From Bacteroidota bacterium (GTDB lineage: Bacteria > Bacteroidota > Bacteroidia > Chitinophagales > Chitinophagaceae), in NCBI GenBank assembly GCA_030706685.1, contig JAUZOA010000007.1, positions 1 to 64,000 of the forward strand: DNA of 64,000 nucleotides. The letters run 5' to 3'. The position numbers were made by a program, and so were the translations under genes. The notes beneath the pieces were generated by a model. The model did not search any database and was not told the DNA's origin. It worked only from the letters and a program-made list of their open reading frames with translations. Every line of letters begins with the position of its first letter. Position 1 is the first letter of the stretch. Of the stretch, positions 8,353 through 17,706 are shown piece after piece.

Positions 8353-9734
8353 CTACCGCTAAGTATCATGAACGCTACCGAGAAATAAATGATCAAGCCG
8401 GTAACGTCTACCAATGTGGCTACAAAAGGCGCTGAACTTACAGCCGGGTCGGCGCCAAGCCGTTTCAGGATAATGGGAAGCATACTGCCGGCAATAGTTC
8501 CCCACAATACCACGCCAACCAGGGCAAAACCAACGGTTGTTCCGACAGACATCCAATGTTCTCCATAAAGATGAGGCGCGAAATAATGCCAGATCAGGAT
8601 CCTGAAAAACCCAATAATACCCAGGACAGATCCTAAGAGCAACCCGGAAATTATTTCCCGGCGCATCACTCTCCACCAATCGCTGATAGTTATTTCGCCG
8701 ACTGCCATTGCCTGGATGATCAATGTGGAAGCTTGCGAGCCGCTGTTGCCCCCGCTTGAAATGATCAGGGGAACAAATAAGGCCAGTACCACGGCCTTGG
8801 CGATCTCATCTTCAAAAAAGGCCATGGCGGTAGCCGTAAGCATTTCACCAAGAAATAAAACCACCAGCCAGATGATACGTTTTTTAAAAAGACGAAGGAT
8901 GGGCATTTCAAGATAAGGTTCATCAAATGCCTGCGTACCCCCGATCTTCTGTATGTCTTCACTGAATTCTTCGCTGGCTACCCATAGTATATCGTCAATG
9001 GTAATAATGCCCAGTAACTTATTGCTTTTGCTGACTACCGGCAACGCGTCCCGGTTATTCATCTTAAAAACCTCGCTGGCCGTCTCCTGGTCATCATCGG
9101 GATGAAGGGATACGACCCTGCTATCCATCAGTTCGGAAACTTTTTTATCCGGGGGATTCAAAATAAAATCGCGGATACGGATATCATCCAGCAATTCTCC
9201 CTTTTCATTGATCACGTAGATCACATTGATGGTTTCGCTGTCCTTGCCATGTTTACGAATAGTAGCAAATACTTCTTCAATGGTATTTTCAGGATATACG
9301 TATACATAGTCCGGGGTCATCAGGCGGCCGATGCTGTTTTCGGGATATCCAAGCAGGGAAAGGGTGATCTTTCTTTCCTCGGGATTGAGGAGTTTGATCA
9401 GTTCTCTTACCACATTGCTGGGCAATTCTTCGAGGAAATCCGTTCGGTCATCGGGGGGCAGTTCATTGAGCAGCGATGCAATGATATTGGGCGGCAGTGT
9501 TTGGATGATCCTTTTTTGTGTAGGGAACTCAAGGATCTTGAATGTGCTGGCCGCGCGGTGAACCGACATATTGGCGATAATGCTGCTTTCGTGATCAGGG
9601 TATTCATAGATCAGGTCAGTCACATCACTGATGTTCTGGTGATCCAGGAAATCCCTGAGCCGAAGTTTGTCTTCTGTTTTAATGACAGCTTCAAACTGCT
9701 CTCTCAACGGTTGTTGTTCCTGTTCCAATGACAT
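8343..9734 (-). CDS. mgtE: Magnesium transporter MgtE
   Basis: A 463-residue Mg2+ channel of the MgtE family in the inner membrane. It has the cytoplasmic MgtE N domain (about residues 25-130), a pair of CBS domains that sense Mg2+ (about 130-255), and a C-terminal membrane domain of five helices. The family motif GGNSGSQAST is present in the membrane part. Length is typical. It reads as a single gene: upstream is the divergent SET gene and downstream is a repeat element. The stop codon sits in a 15-bp tandem duplication. Confidence 0.95.
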   Translation of the reverse strand: MSLEQEQQPLREQFEAVIKTEDKLRLRDFLDHQNISDVTDLIYEYPDHESSIIANMSVHRAASTFKILEFPTQKRIIQTLPPNIIASLLNELPPDDRTDFLEELPSNVVRELIKLLNPEERKITLSLLGYPENSIGRLMTPDYVYVYPENTIEEVFATIRKHGKDSETINVIYVINEKGELLDDIRIRDFILNPPDKKVSELMDSRVVSLHPDDDQETASEVFKMNNRDALPVVSKSNKLLGIITIDDILWVASEEFSEDIQKIGGTQAFDEPYLEMPILRLFKKRIIWLVVLFLGEMLTATAMAFFEDEIAKAVVLALFVPLIISSGGNSGSQASTLIIQAMAVGEITISDWWRVMRREIISGLLLGSVLGIIGFFRILIWHYFAPHLYGEHWMSVGTTVGFALVGVVLWGTIAGSMLPIILKRLGADPAVSSAPFVATLVDVTGLIIYFSVAFMILSGSLL

Positions 9735-9855
9735 GTTTCAAAAATACGAAGTAGTCTGTAAGAAAATACGAAGGAATAAAATACAAAGGGGTATAAAAAC
9801 CGGGACTTTATTAAGAAATGACGAATTTCGGGTTTTTAGTTTTTTCGATCTTATC

Positions 9856-10239
9856 ATGATTTTACCGGCTTTATTCATAGCAAATTCAGGCACTAAGGGT
9901 CGCGGGGTATTTACCTCTCAGGATATTGAAGAAGGAACGATAATTGAAATATCCCCGGTGATCGTGATGAGCCGGGAAGAAAGAAGATTATTGGACCAGA
10001 CATTGCTGCATGATTATATTTTTGAATGGGGAGTAAAAAAAGATCAATGCTGTATGGCGCTGGGTTACGTGCCGGTGTACAATCATTCTTACCGCTCCAA
10101 CTGTGAATACGAGATGGATTTCGAAAATGCCTCTATCAGTATTAAAACAGTCAGGTTCATTAAAGCCGGAGAGGAGCTTTTTATCAACTATAATGGCGCA
10201 TGGAATGATAACAAACCTATATGGTTTGATGCTAAATAA
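9856..10239 (+). CDS. Small SET domain protein
   Basis: This 127-residue protein is almost only a SET domain, the fold of lysine methyltransferases. The SET signatures are KGRGVFTSQDIEEGT near the N-terminus, YNHSYRSNCEY (NHS at residues 76-78) and GEELFINYN (about 105-113). There is no post-SET Cys cluster. The target in bacteria is unknown; the protein is cytoplasmic. I chose the ATG at 9856 (MILPALFIANSG) because the SET homology starts right after it. Earlier in-frame starts would overlap mgtE on the other strand. The gene is divergent from mgtE and ends at a hairpin shared with the convergent CHRD gene. Confidence 0.85.
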   Translation: MILPALFIANSGTKGRGVFTSQDIEEGTIIEISPVIVMSREERRLLDQTLLHDYIFEWGVKKDQCCMALGYVPVYNHSYRSNCEYEMDFENASISIKTVRFIKAGEELFINYNGAWNDNKPIWFDAK

Positions 10240-10241
10240 AA

Positions 10242-10268
10242 ACCCGTCTTGCCTTGGGCTAAACGGGT
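10242..10268 (-). terminator. Terminator of the CHRD lipoprotein gene
   Basis: ACCCGT and ACGGGT pair at 10242-10247 and 10263-10268. On the minus strand the stem is followed by a T-run, so it ends transcription of the CHRD gene. It may also slow readthrough from the SET gene. Confidence 0.6.
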
Positions 10269-10298
10269 CAAATTATTATTATAATAAGGGCGGTAAGT

Positions 10299-10787
10299 TT
10301 ACTGGAAGCGTATCTGTCCCCTGATTTCTCCTTGCGGGTAGAGCGGGGTGATTATACTTACATAATACAGATAATTCAGCAATTCCTGTTCTATGATCAA
10401 TACATCATCAACATATACTGATCCTGTGAAACTGCCGGAAGCAGGATAAAGTGCGGGATTAGCAGCAGACAGGACGGTTTGTTTAATAGTAGTAGAGCCA
10501 TAACCGGTAGGGGCAGGGCCATAAATATATATTTTGCTGGGCGGAGCGCTGAGGCCTGTCCAGTTAAATGTGTAACTCAGAATCTTTGAGGTCTTATTGT
10601 AAGTAACATTTAGTGAACCTAAAGCGCCTGAGTTAGATGCGGGAACAGACTGGGCGCCTGTCATCGTTATATCAGACTTGGTATAGACCAGGACCTTCGC
10701 TCTCTCGGAATCTTTTTCGCAGGAAATAAAGCTGACTGCAAACGCAAAAAGAAGGGATGACAAAACAGTTAGTTTGAGCAGTTGCAT
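10299..10787 (-). CDS. CHRD domain lipoprotein
   Basis: A 162-residue exported protein with one CHRD domain, a beta-sandwich first described in chordin and common in bacterial envelope proteins; its role is not known. The signal peptide ends in FISC followed by a charged segment, which fits a lipobox. The CHRD signatures are the SGALGSLNVTYN strand, GLSAPPSKIYIYGP and the terminal GEIRGQI. I start at the ATG at 10787 (MQLLKLTV), since 15 upstream in-frame residues would put the signal peptide too far inside. It stands alone between convergent and divergent genes. Confidence 0.8.
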   Translation of the reverse strand: MQLLKLTVLSSLLFAFAVSFISCEKDSERAKVLVYTKSDITMTGAQSVPASNSGALGSLNVTYNKTSKILSYTFNWTGLSAPPSKIYIYGPAPTGYGSTTIKQTVLSAANPALYPASGSFTGSVYVDDVLIIEQELLNYLYYVSIITPLYPQGEIRGQIRFQ

Positions 10788-10952
10788 GTTGTTTGATTTG
10801 CAGTAAAAATAAGTTTTTTTTGCATTTGGCAAGCTGGGGCTTCTTTTTTTCCGTAATAATTAAGCCAATATTTGCAAACTGTTGACTATTTGCCTGCAGG
10901 ATGCGCAAGGGCAGGGTTTTTATGGTATTTTTCAGGACCAAAACAGACTGGT

Positions 10953-12158
10953 ATGACTAAGCAGGCTGCAATCGTCCCGAATAGCCGGGGTCGCATTCAA
11001 TCCATTGATGTTTTACGTGGCCTTGTCATGGTGATCATGGCGCTGGATCATGTTCGTGACTTTTTTCATAACCAGGCGATGACGGATGAGCCAACGAATA
11101 TGGCTACCACTACGCCCTGGCTTTTTTTTACCCGGTGGATCACTCATTTTTGCGCCCCTGTGTTTATATTCCTTGCCGGTACTTCTTCTTTTTTAATGGG
11201 ACAAAAAAAAACGAGGAAAGAGCTAAGCCGGTTCCTGGTAACGAGAGGGCTATGGCTGCTTTTTATAGAGCTTTTTATTATCACGTTCGCATGGACATTT
11301 AATCCCTTCTATAATTTTTTCATTTTGCAGGTAATATGGGCTATCAGTCTCAGCATGATCGTTCTGGGCTTGCTGGTCAGGCTTCCCTTCCCGGTTATAC
11401 TTGCTTTTGGTCTGCTGGTAGTGCTGGGTCATAATCTTCTTGATTATCCTGAAGCGGCCAATAAAGGCCATGTTGGCTTTTGGTGGAATCTTCTTCATCA
11501 CGCGCAATTTGATACGTATGAAATATGGAAAGGCCATTTTGCTGTGCTGATCTATGCGTTCGTTCCCTGGAGCGGGATAATGGCTCTGGGTTACTGTTTT
11601 GGGGCATGGTTTAAAAAAGAAGTGCCTGGCGAAACAAGGAGAAAGCGATTATTATTCCTTGGCGCCGGGATGATCGCTTTATTTATTATCCTTCGGCTTA
11701 TAAACAAGTATGGCGATCCTGCACCCTGGTCGCAGCAGCCAAGAGGGGCTGTCATTACTTTGCTTTCTTTTTTTAATGTCACCAAGTATCCTCCCTCTCT
11801 TATGTACGCATGTATCACACTTGGCCCGGCCATTCTATTCCTCGCATTGATCGAAAAAGTGCAAAGCAAATGGGAAAACTTTTTCCTGGTGTATGGACGG
11901 GTTCCTTTCTTTTATTATGTGCTTCATTTTTATATTATCCATCTATTTTGTGTAATTGCTTTTTTTGCCAAAGGTTATACTACCAGCCAGATTGTGACGC
12001 CTCAATTTCCTTTTTACTTCAGACCGCCAACGTTTGGATTTGACCTATGGGTAGTATACGCAATATGGATTATTGTAGTAATATCGCTTTACCCTTTGTG
12101 CAGGTGGTACAACCGGTACAAAGCCACGCATCATCAGTGGTGGCTGAGTTATTTGTAG
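10953..12158 (+). CDS. DUF1624/HGSNAT-like acyltransferase membrane protein
   Basis: This 401-residue integral membrane protein has about ten hydrophobic segments. The N-terminal motif SIDVLRGLVMVIMALDHVRD is typical of the heparan-alpha-glucosaminide acetyltransferase-like (DUF1624) family, where the Asp and His region is thought to serve acyl transfer across the membrane. Bacterial members are poorly characterised and may acylate sugars of the envelope. The ATG at 10953 gives a start just before the conserved motif. It is alone on this strand and converges with mutS; the gap contains a small palindromic repeat. Confidence 0.8.
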   Translation: MTKQAAIVPNSRGRIQSIDVLRGLVMVIMALDHVRDFFHNQAMTDEPTNMATTTPWLFFTRWITHFCAPVFIFLAGTSSFLMGQKKTRKELSRFLVTRGLWLLFIELFIITFAWTFNPFYNFFILQVIWAISLSMIVLGLLVRLPFPVILAFGLLVVLGHNLLDYPEAANKGHVGFWWNLLHHAQFDTYEIWKGHFAVLIYAFVPWSGIMALGYCFGAWFKKEVPGETRRKRLLFLGAGMIALFIILRLINKYGDPAPWSQQPRGAVITLLSFFNVTKYPPSLMYACITLGPAILFLALIEKVQSKWENFFLVYGRVPFFYYVLHFYIIHLFCVIAFFAKGYTTSQIVTPQFPFYFRPPTFGFDLWVVYAIWIIVVISLYPLCRWYNRYKATHHQWWLSYL

Positions 12159-12159
12159 C

Positions 12160-12200
12160 GAGGGGTGAGTAGTGAATAATACTCACCATTGATCACTCAC
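12160..12200. repeat. GTGAGTRGTGA palindromic repeat between convergent genes
   Basis: The gap between the acyltransferase gene and mutS is almost wholly GGTGAGTAGTGA followed by TCACCATTGATCACTCAC. These words match those inside aroA at 36204-36269 and 36679-36711. It may act as a bidirectional hairpin but has no clear T-run. Confidence 0.55.
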
Positions 12201-14834
12201 TTACCTGAGTTTGCTTTTGATTTCCTGCAATTTCAATAGCGCTTCTACTGGTGTCAGGCGGTTGATATCAATCCCTTCCAGTAATTTTCTTATTTCATCA
12301 AAGGTTTCGCTGTGCGCGTCAAAAATGGATAATTGCATTTGCGGCAGGGAAAGATTTTTAACCTTATTCTCTAAATGCTGACGGCCTTCACCTGGTTTCA
12401 GGCCTTCTTCATCTACATGCTTGGTTTCCAGTTGCTTTAAGATTTCATTCGCTCTTTCGACCAGGGATGGCGGCATCCCTGCCATCTTTGCTACATGGAT
12501 ACCAAAACTATGTGTGCTTCCGCCTCTTGCCAGTTTTCTTAAAAAGATGATCTTATTGCCCGCCTCTTTATTAGTGATATGATAATTTTTTACCCGCTGG
12601 AACTTTTCTTCCAGTTCATTGAGTTCATGGTAATGCGTGGCAAATAAGGTTTTTGGCTGATGGGGTGATTGATGTAAATATTCTGCAATGCTCCAGGCAA
12701 TAGAGATGCCGTCGTAGGTGGAAGTGCCGCGGCCGATCTCATCCAGTAATATGAGGCTGCGGGCCGTGATATTATTGATGATGCTAGCTGTTTCATTCAT
12801 TTCCACCATAAAAGTTGATTCGCCGCCGCTGAGATTATCGGATGCGCCAACCCTAGTAAATATCCTGTCTGTCAGGGCAATTTTTGCTTCGCTGGCAGGT
12901 ACAAAACTTCCTGTATGCGCCATTAAGGTAATAAGCGCCGTCTGCCGCAGCAATGCGCTTTTACCGCTCATATTGGGCCCGGTAAGAATAATGATTTGCT
13001 GATCGGCTTTATTCAGTTCGAGATCATTGCTGATAAACGATTCGCCGACCGGCAGGTTGCGTTCAATAACAGGATGCCGGCCATCTTTTATATAAATCTC
13101 ATGACCGTCATGTACCTCTGGTTTTTTGTACTTGTAGTGCAGGGCATTATTGGCAAAGCAGATGATGCAATCCAGGATCGCCAGTATGTTGCCGTTATGC
13201 TGAACCGGGGCCAGGTAGTCCAGCAATTCATTCAGTAATGATTCGTATAGTTGCAGCTCGATCTGTAATATCTTTTCTTCAGCGCCCGTTATTTTTTCTT
13301 CATATTCTTTTAGCTCCGGGGTGATATAACGCTCTGCATTGGCCAGTGTCTGTTTCCGCATCCAGGCCGGTGGCACTTTGCTTTTATGTGAATTGGTTAC
13401 TTCAAGATAATAACCGAATACATTGTTGAAACCAATCTTCAACGAAGATATACCGGTGGTTTCCGCTTCTTTTTGCTGCAGTTGGGTTAAATATTCCTTC
13501 CCGCTGTGTGATATTTTTCTAAGCTGGTCTAATTCATCGTTTACCCGGCTGTTGATCATTCCCCCCTTGATCGCCAATGCTGGTGGATTGTCCACGATCT
13601 CTTTAAAGATTTTGTCTGCAATAAAAGGGCAAGGATTCAATGCATCACCCAATCGTTGCAGGTATTCATTGGAAGAAGAAAGACAAAGTTGCCTGATTAT
13701 CTCTGCCTGTTTTAATCCTTTGGCGAGGTGCAATACTTCCCGGGGATTTATTTTTTTTAAAGGAATTTTTGAGACCAATCTTTCAATATCGCCGCATTGT
13801 TTGACAGCATGAGAGATCTTACTCCGGAGATCAGTTTCCCTGATAAAGAATTCTACCAGTTCCAGGCGCTCATTGATCCTGTTGATTTCTTTCAGGGGGA
13901 AAACGATCCAACGTTTCAATAACCTTGCGCCCATTGGCGACAGGGTATTATCCAGTACGCTCAATAAAGTGTGATTTCCTTCTGAATTGCCGGATATTAA
14001 TTCCAGGTTCCGGATGGTAAAACGGTCCATCCACAGGAAATCATCCCGGTCTATCCGTTGCAGGGAAGTAATATGCTGGAGATGGGGATGGTCTGTGTCT
14101 TTTAAATAATGAATGATGGCGCCGGCAGCTGTCAGCCCATTCTTCAGGTCTTCAGCGCCAAATCCTTTCAGCGAATGCGTCTGGAAATGTTTTTGTAAAG
14201 TATCTGCGGCATAAACGGGATCGAATATCCATTCATCTAATGTATACGTGTACATTTTGCCGCCGAAATATTCTTTAAAGTTCTTCTGTTTATGTCGTTG
14301 AAAAATGACTTCTGCCGGTTTGAAGCTCTGCAATAATTTATCAGCATATTCCCGGTCGCCTTCTGCAATAAAAAATTCACCGGTGGAAATATCGAGGAAG
14401 GCAAGGCCATACTGATCGCCGGGCGCAAAATGAATTCCTGCCAGGAAATTATTACTGTTATGTTCGAGCAGTTTATCATTGACGGTCGTTCCCGGCGTCA
14501 CCATTTCTGTCACGCCTCTTTTTACGATCCCCTTTGCCATTTTGGGGTCTTCCAATTGATCACAGATAGCAACCCGGTAACCCGCCTTTACCAATTTATG
14601 CAAATAAGTATCCAATGCATGATGCGGAAAACCAGCAAGGTCCAGTGAGGCGGCGGCGCCATTATTTCTTTTGGTTAAAGTAATGCCAAGCGCCTGGGAA
14701 GCTATTACGGCATCCTGGCCGAAGGTTTCATAAAAATCACCTACACGGAACAGCAGGATGGCATCCGGGTATTTTTTCTTGATTGCCCCGTGCTGCTGCA
14801 TTAAAGGAGTTTCGGCGGTAATTGTTTTTGCCAT
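12201..14834 (-). CDS. mutS: DNA mismatch repair protein MutS
   Basis: An 877-residue MutS1 that binds mismatches and starts methyl-independent repair with MutL. The mismatch-binding GDFYETFG motif places the Phe and Glu at residues 34 and 36. Further on come the connector, core lever and clamp domains and the ABC ATPase with Walker A GPNMSGKSALLRQ and Walker B DEIGRGTSTYDG. The C-terminus has the small helix-turn-helix region (EALLKLQEIK). Length is normal. The ATG at 14834 (MAKTITAE) is preferred over a TTG three codons earlier. A TATTTTTG box lies 6 bases upstream of the ATG (14841-14848), which would imply an almost leaderless mRNA. Confidence 0.97.
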   Translation of the reverse strand: MAKTITAETPLMQQHGAIKKKYPDAILLFRVGDFYETFGQDAVIASQALGITLTKRNNGAAASLDLAGFPHHALDTYLHKLVKAGYRVAICDQLEDPKMAKGIVKRGVTEMVTPGTTVNDKLLEHNSNNFLAGIHFAPGDQYGLAFLDISTGEFFIAEGDREYADKLLQSFKPAEVIFQRHKQKNFKEYFGGKMYTYTLDEWIFDPVYAADTLQKHFQTHSLKGFGAEDLKNGLTAAGAIIHYLKDTDHPHLQHITSLQRIDRDDFLWMDRFTIRNLELISGNSEGNHTLLSVLDNTLSPMGARLLKRWIVFPLKEINRINERLELVEFFIRETDLRSKISHAVKQCGDIERLVSKIPLKKINPREVLHLAKGLKQAEIIRQLCLSSSNEYLQRLGDALNPCPFIADKIFKEIVDNPPALAIKGGMINSRVNDELDQLRKISHSGKEYLTQLQQKEAETTGISSLKIGFNNVFGYYLEVTNSHKSKVPPAWMRKQTLANAERYITPELKEYEEKITGAEEKILQIELQLYESLLNELLDYLAPVQHNGNILAILDCIICFANNALHYKYKKPEVHDGHEIYIKDGRHPVIERNLPVGESFISNDLELNKADQQIIILTGPNMSGKSALLRQTALITLMAHTGSFVPASEAKIALTDRIFTRVGASDNLSGGESTFMVEMNETASIINNITARSLILLDEIGRGTSTYDGISIAWSIAEYLHQSPHQPKTLFATHYHELNELEEKFQRVKNYHITNKEAGNKIIFLRKLARGGSTHSFGIHVAKMAGMPPSLVERANEILKQLETKHVDEEGLKPGEGRQHLENKVKNLSLPQMQLSIFDAHSETFDEIRKLLEGIDINRLTPVEALLKLQEIKSKLR

Positions 14835-15110
14835 GAACGACAAAAATAGCGGATTGATAAGTTTTAGAGAATGCTAATAATTTGTTTGTTAAAATTGTGG
14901 AGAACTTGGTCCTAAATGAGAAAAAAAACAAATCGCACCGTTTTTTACTCTTATCACTTGTAATGATATAAAAAGTCCATATACAAATATTACCCATACA
15001 GTATAAATTCGATAGAACCCTGTTAAATTAGTCCCCCCGGCGCTGCGATAATCCTCTCATTCTTATGTAACCTTTCTTTCTCCTGCATCTATTGGGAAAT
15101 AAAAGAAGCC

Positions 15111-16820
15111 ATGAAAAAAAACTTCCTGATCATCGGGATAATACTATCCTGTGCCCTGGTGAATGCACAAAACCTGCCTCGTGAAAATGTTGACACGGCA
15201 AGAGCCGATGCAGAAATCACCAATGCGACCGTTTATTTTGGATATGGAGCCGAACTGACCCATACAGCTAAAGTAAAAGGGACCCCTTCCACCAAAATCA
15301 TTATTATTAACCATCTTAGTACAAGTATTGATGTAAATAGCCTGCAGATCAGCTGCCCGGAAGACGTAACGCTTTTATCACAACAGTACAATCTTTATTA
15401 CCCGTTGGCGCCGCCTGTTGCTAAATCGAAGGATATCGAAAAGCTGGAGGACAGTATCCAGGTTATTAATAAAGACATCAATCATAGCAGGAATAGTATT
15501 GACATTGAACAGGAAGTATTGACAAAGACAGGCAACCTTATTGAAGCTACGGTCAGTACCAGTGGCAACAAGACGATCACGAGTTCCGAGGTATTAAAAC
15601 TATTAGAATTTTATACAGCCAAAATTGAAAAAGCAAAAACAAATATTTTCAATTACCATGAGAAAATCAATCAGGCCAATGAAAGGATTGACGAGCTTAG
15701 AAAAAAGATTAGTATACTCAATACGAATATTACTGTTGCAAAGCCGGAACCTTATGGGCAACTGATCTTACAGGTTATTTGCAAAAACAGCGGGGAGATA
15801 CCTGTCGCATTATCTTACTACACCAACAATGCCGGCTGGATGCCGGTATATGATATACGGGTGAATTCAAAGACCAATAAAGTGAAATTGGTGTATAAGG
15901 CATCACTTACACAGACAACAGGCATTGACTGGAAAAAGACAAAATTGACATTAAGTACCGGTACGCCCAATTTTGGTGTTGCTGCACCCGTTCTTTCGCC
16001 CTGGTATTTACAGTTATATGTACCGGACTTATACAGGCAATTGCAGGGCATGGTGCCGGGAGTGAAGAACCGGATACAATCAATGGGTGACGATAGAAAG
16101 CTGGGTGAAGTAGTCATTAAAGCAGATCCGGAAGGTTATAAGGAAAAGGATATCGCAGCTTCTATTGATCCAAGCACTTTACAGCAATTCACCACCCTGA
16201 GCCAGGGGCAATTGAACACGAATTTTGATATTGACCTGCCTTATGATATTGAAAGTGACGGGAAACTGCACAGCGTTGCCATCAAGGACCAGGAAATTGA
16301 CTGTATCCTGAAGAATTATGCAATTCCCCGCATCGACAAAGAGACTTACCTGCTGGCGGAAGTTGCCGACTGGCAGAATCTTGATCTTTTACCCGGGGAT
16401 GCGAATATTATTATGGATAATACCTATATCGGTAAATCTGCGATTGACCCCAATACAACTTCCGATACACTGAATCTTTCACTGGGAAAAGACAAAAGAC
16501 TGGCTGTGAAAAGGTCATTGGTAAAAGAGATGAGCAGCTTGAAATCAAGCGGCGGAAACAATAAACAGACCTTTACTTATGAAATAACTGTAAAGAATAA
16601 TAAGCTGACCGATGTGAGCCTTTTATTGAAAGATCAATACCCCCTGAGCACAATCAAGGAAGTGGAAGTAAAATTAGAAGATAACGGTGAAGCGATGGTG
16701 AATGAAGAAGCAGGTGTATTGACCTGGAAGATCGGGCTGAAACCGGGGGAAAGTAAAAAAGTGAGGTTTACTTACAGCGTAAAGTACCCGAAAGATAAAA
16801 AGATCGTGAACCTCAAGTAG
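15111..16820 (+). CDS. DUF4139 (MuiA-like) secreted protein
   Basis: A 569-residue protein with a signal peptide (about 1-20, ending VNAQ). It has the layout of the mucoidy inhibitor MuiA family: an N-terminal DUF4140-like domain (ITNATVYFGYGAEL), a long coiled coil (about residues 105-200) and a C-terminal DUF4139 beta domain (from about 205, SYYTNNAGWMPVYDIR). In the middle is an insert with GEVVIKA, a string often found in TonB-receptor plugs, probably fortuitous. The function of the family is unclear; envelope location is expected. Its downstream gap holds an imperfect palindrome. Confidence 0.8.
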   Translation: MKKNFLIIGIILSCALVNAQNLPRENVDTARADAEITNATVYFGYGAELTHTAKVKGTPSTKIIIINHLSTSIDVNSLQISCPEDVTLLSQQYNLYYPLAPPVAKSKDIEKLEDSIQVINKDINHSRNSIDIEQEVLTKTGNLIEATVSTSGNKTITSSEVLKLLEFYTAKIEKAKTNIFNYHEKINQANERIDELRKKISILNTNITVAKPEPYGQLILQVICKNSGEIPVALSYYTNNAGWMPVYDIRVNSKTNKVKLVYKASLTQTTGIDWKKTKLTLSTGTPNFGVAAPVLSPWYLQLYVPDLYRQLQGMVPGVKNRIQSMGDDRKLGEVVIKADPEGYKEKDIAASIDPSTLQQFTTLSQGQLNTNFDIDLPYDIESDGKLHSVAIKDQEIDCILKNYAIPRIDKETYLLAEVADWQNLDLLPGDANIIMDNTYIGKSAIDPNTTSDTLNLSLGKDKRLAVKRSLVKEMSSLKSSGGNNKQTFTYEITVKNNKLTDVSLLLKDQYPLSTIKEVEVKLEDNGEAMVNEEAGVLTWKIGLKPGESKKVRFTYSVKYPKDKKIVNLK

Positions 16821-16825
16821 ATTGT

Positions 16826-16900
16826 TTAGTTCGCGGGTTTACACGTTCGGGGTAGGGTCAATCCCGGTTCCGGCTTGTTCCCGGTGAACCCGTGAACTTA
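16826..16900. repeat. Imperfect palindromic element
   Basis: TTAGTTCGCGGGTTT (16826-16840) and GAACCCGTGAACTTA (16886-16900) are inverted, 12 of 15 bases matching. The middle is GC-rich and can also fold. It lies between the DUF4139 and TrmH genes and has no T-run. Confidence 0.6.
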
Positions 16901-16946
16901 GAAACACTTGAACTTTTATCTCTTTTTCTCTTTTAAACTCTTAGCC

Positions 16947-16954
16947 TAATTTTG
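16947..16954 (+). promoter_or_regulatory. TAATTTTG box just before the TrmH-family gene
   Basis: A TAnnTTTG match ends 4 bases before the ATG. If it works as the -7 box, the mRNA would begin at or beside the start codon. No TTTG lies at the expected upstream distance. Confidence 0.35.
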
Positions 16955-16958
16955 CCTT

Positions 16959-17510
16959 ATGCAAAAACTGAGCATGGCGGAATTGGGCCGTAAATCGGTA
17001 GATGAATTCAGGCGGTCCGACAAAATCCCTATTATTGTTGTCCTGGAAAATATCCGTAGTGCGTATAATGTAGGCAGCGTGTTTCGTACCGCAGATGCTT
17101 TTTTAATAGAGGCTATTTACATTACCGGTTATTCGGCCAAACCTCCCCATAAAGAAATAAAAAAAACAGCTTTAGGCGCTGAAGAAACTGTTTCATGGAA
17201 ACATTTTAAGACGGCGGCAGAAGCCATTAGTGAGTTGAGAAACAGGCAATATAAAATATTCGCCGTAGAACAGGCAAAAGGAAGCTATGAACTGCAGGCT
17301 ATGGGTTTTGAGCCGGATGAAAGGATAGCTGTTATTTTTGGCAACGAAGTAAGCGGTGTAGAACAATCCACTATTCATCTTTGTGATGGCTGTATCGAGA
17401 TACCCCAACTGGGAATGAAACATTCACTGAATATTGCAACGGCAGCCGGAGTGGTGCTCTGGGAATTGGTCAGGGAAAAAATACACCAGCAACCGGGAAA
17501 ATCCCATTAA
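16959..17510 (+). CDS. TrmH (SpoU) family RNA methyltransferase
   Basis: A 183-residue SPOUT methyltransferase that probably methylates a ribose in tRNA or rRNA with S-adenosylmethionine. The three family motifs are seen: NIRSAYNVGSVFRTADA (motif 1), AVIFGNEVSGV (motif 2) and IPQLGMKHSLNIATAAGVV (motif 3). There is no N-terminal substrate-binding extension, so it belongs to the short TrmH or TrmL-like class, and the exact target cannot be named. Cytoplasmic. A strong palindrome follows 20 bases after the stop. Confidence 0.9.
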   Translation: MQKLSMAELGRKSVDEFRRSDKIPIIVVLENIRSAYNVGSVFRTADAFLIEAIYITGYSAKPPHKEIKKTALGAEETVSWKHFKTAAEAISELRNRQYKIFAVEQAKGSYELQAMGFEPDERIAVIFGNEVSGVEQSTIHLCDGCIEIPQLGMKHSLNIATAAGVVLWELVREKIHQQPGKSH

Positions 17511-17530
17511 AATATATTGAACAGTTTTTA

Positions 17531-17571
17531 CATTTCAGGGGTGGTCGCAAATGGCGACCACCCCTGAAATG
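17531..17571. repeat. GTGGTCGC palindrome, copy 1
   Basis: Two arms of 18 bases (CATTTCAGGGGTGGTCGC and its complement) around AAATG form a near perfect hairpin. There is no T-run after it, so it is not a typical terminator. The inner GGTGGTCGCAA core recurs at 17666 and 17907. Confidence 0.85.
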
Positions 17572-17665
17572 TACTCATAACTTAAAAAGAAAAGCCTGGC
17601 TGCCTGTAAAGTGAAATACAATTCATTTTCCCGCTTTTTCAGTTAACAGTATAAACGAAAGAAAA

Positions 17666-17692
17666 GAGGTGGTCGCAAATTGCGACCACCTC
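17666..17692. repeat. GTGGTCGC palindrome, copy 2
   Basis: GAGGTGGTCGCA, three central bases, then the inverted arm. It lies 14 bases before the ATG of the ORF6N gene, a good place for an operator. Confidence 0.85.
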
Positions 17693-17706
17693 ATGAGCCC
17701 CCGGTT

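Noticed and set aside
9102-9731. Plus-strand 209-codon frame opposite mgtE
   Set aside because: Shadow frame in the conserved mgtE gene.
9667-9855. N-terminal extension of the SET protein
   Set aside because: It would overlap mgtE on the opposite strand, and the residues do not match SET proteins; the ATG at 9856 fits better.
17531-17571. Strong hairpin as terminator of the TrmH-family gene
   Set aside because: No T-run follows on either strand, and the core recurs as a palindrome family linked to the ORF6N gene.
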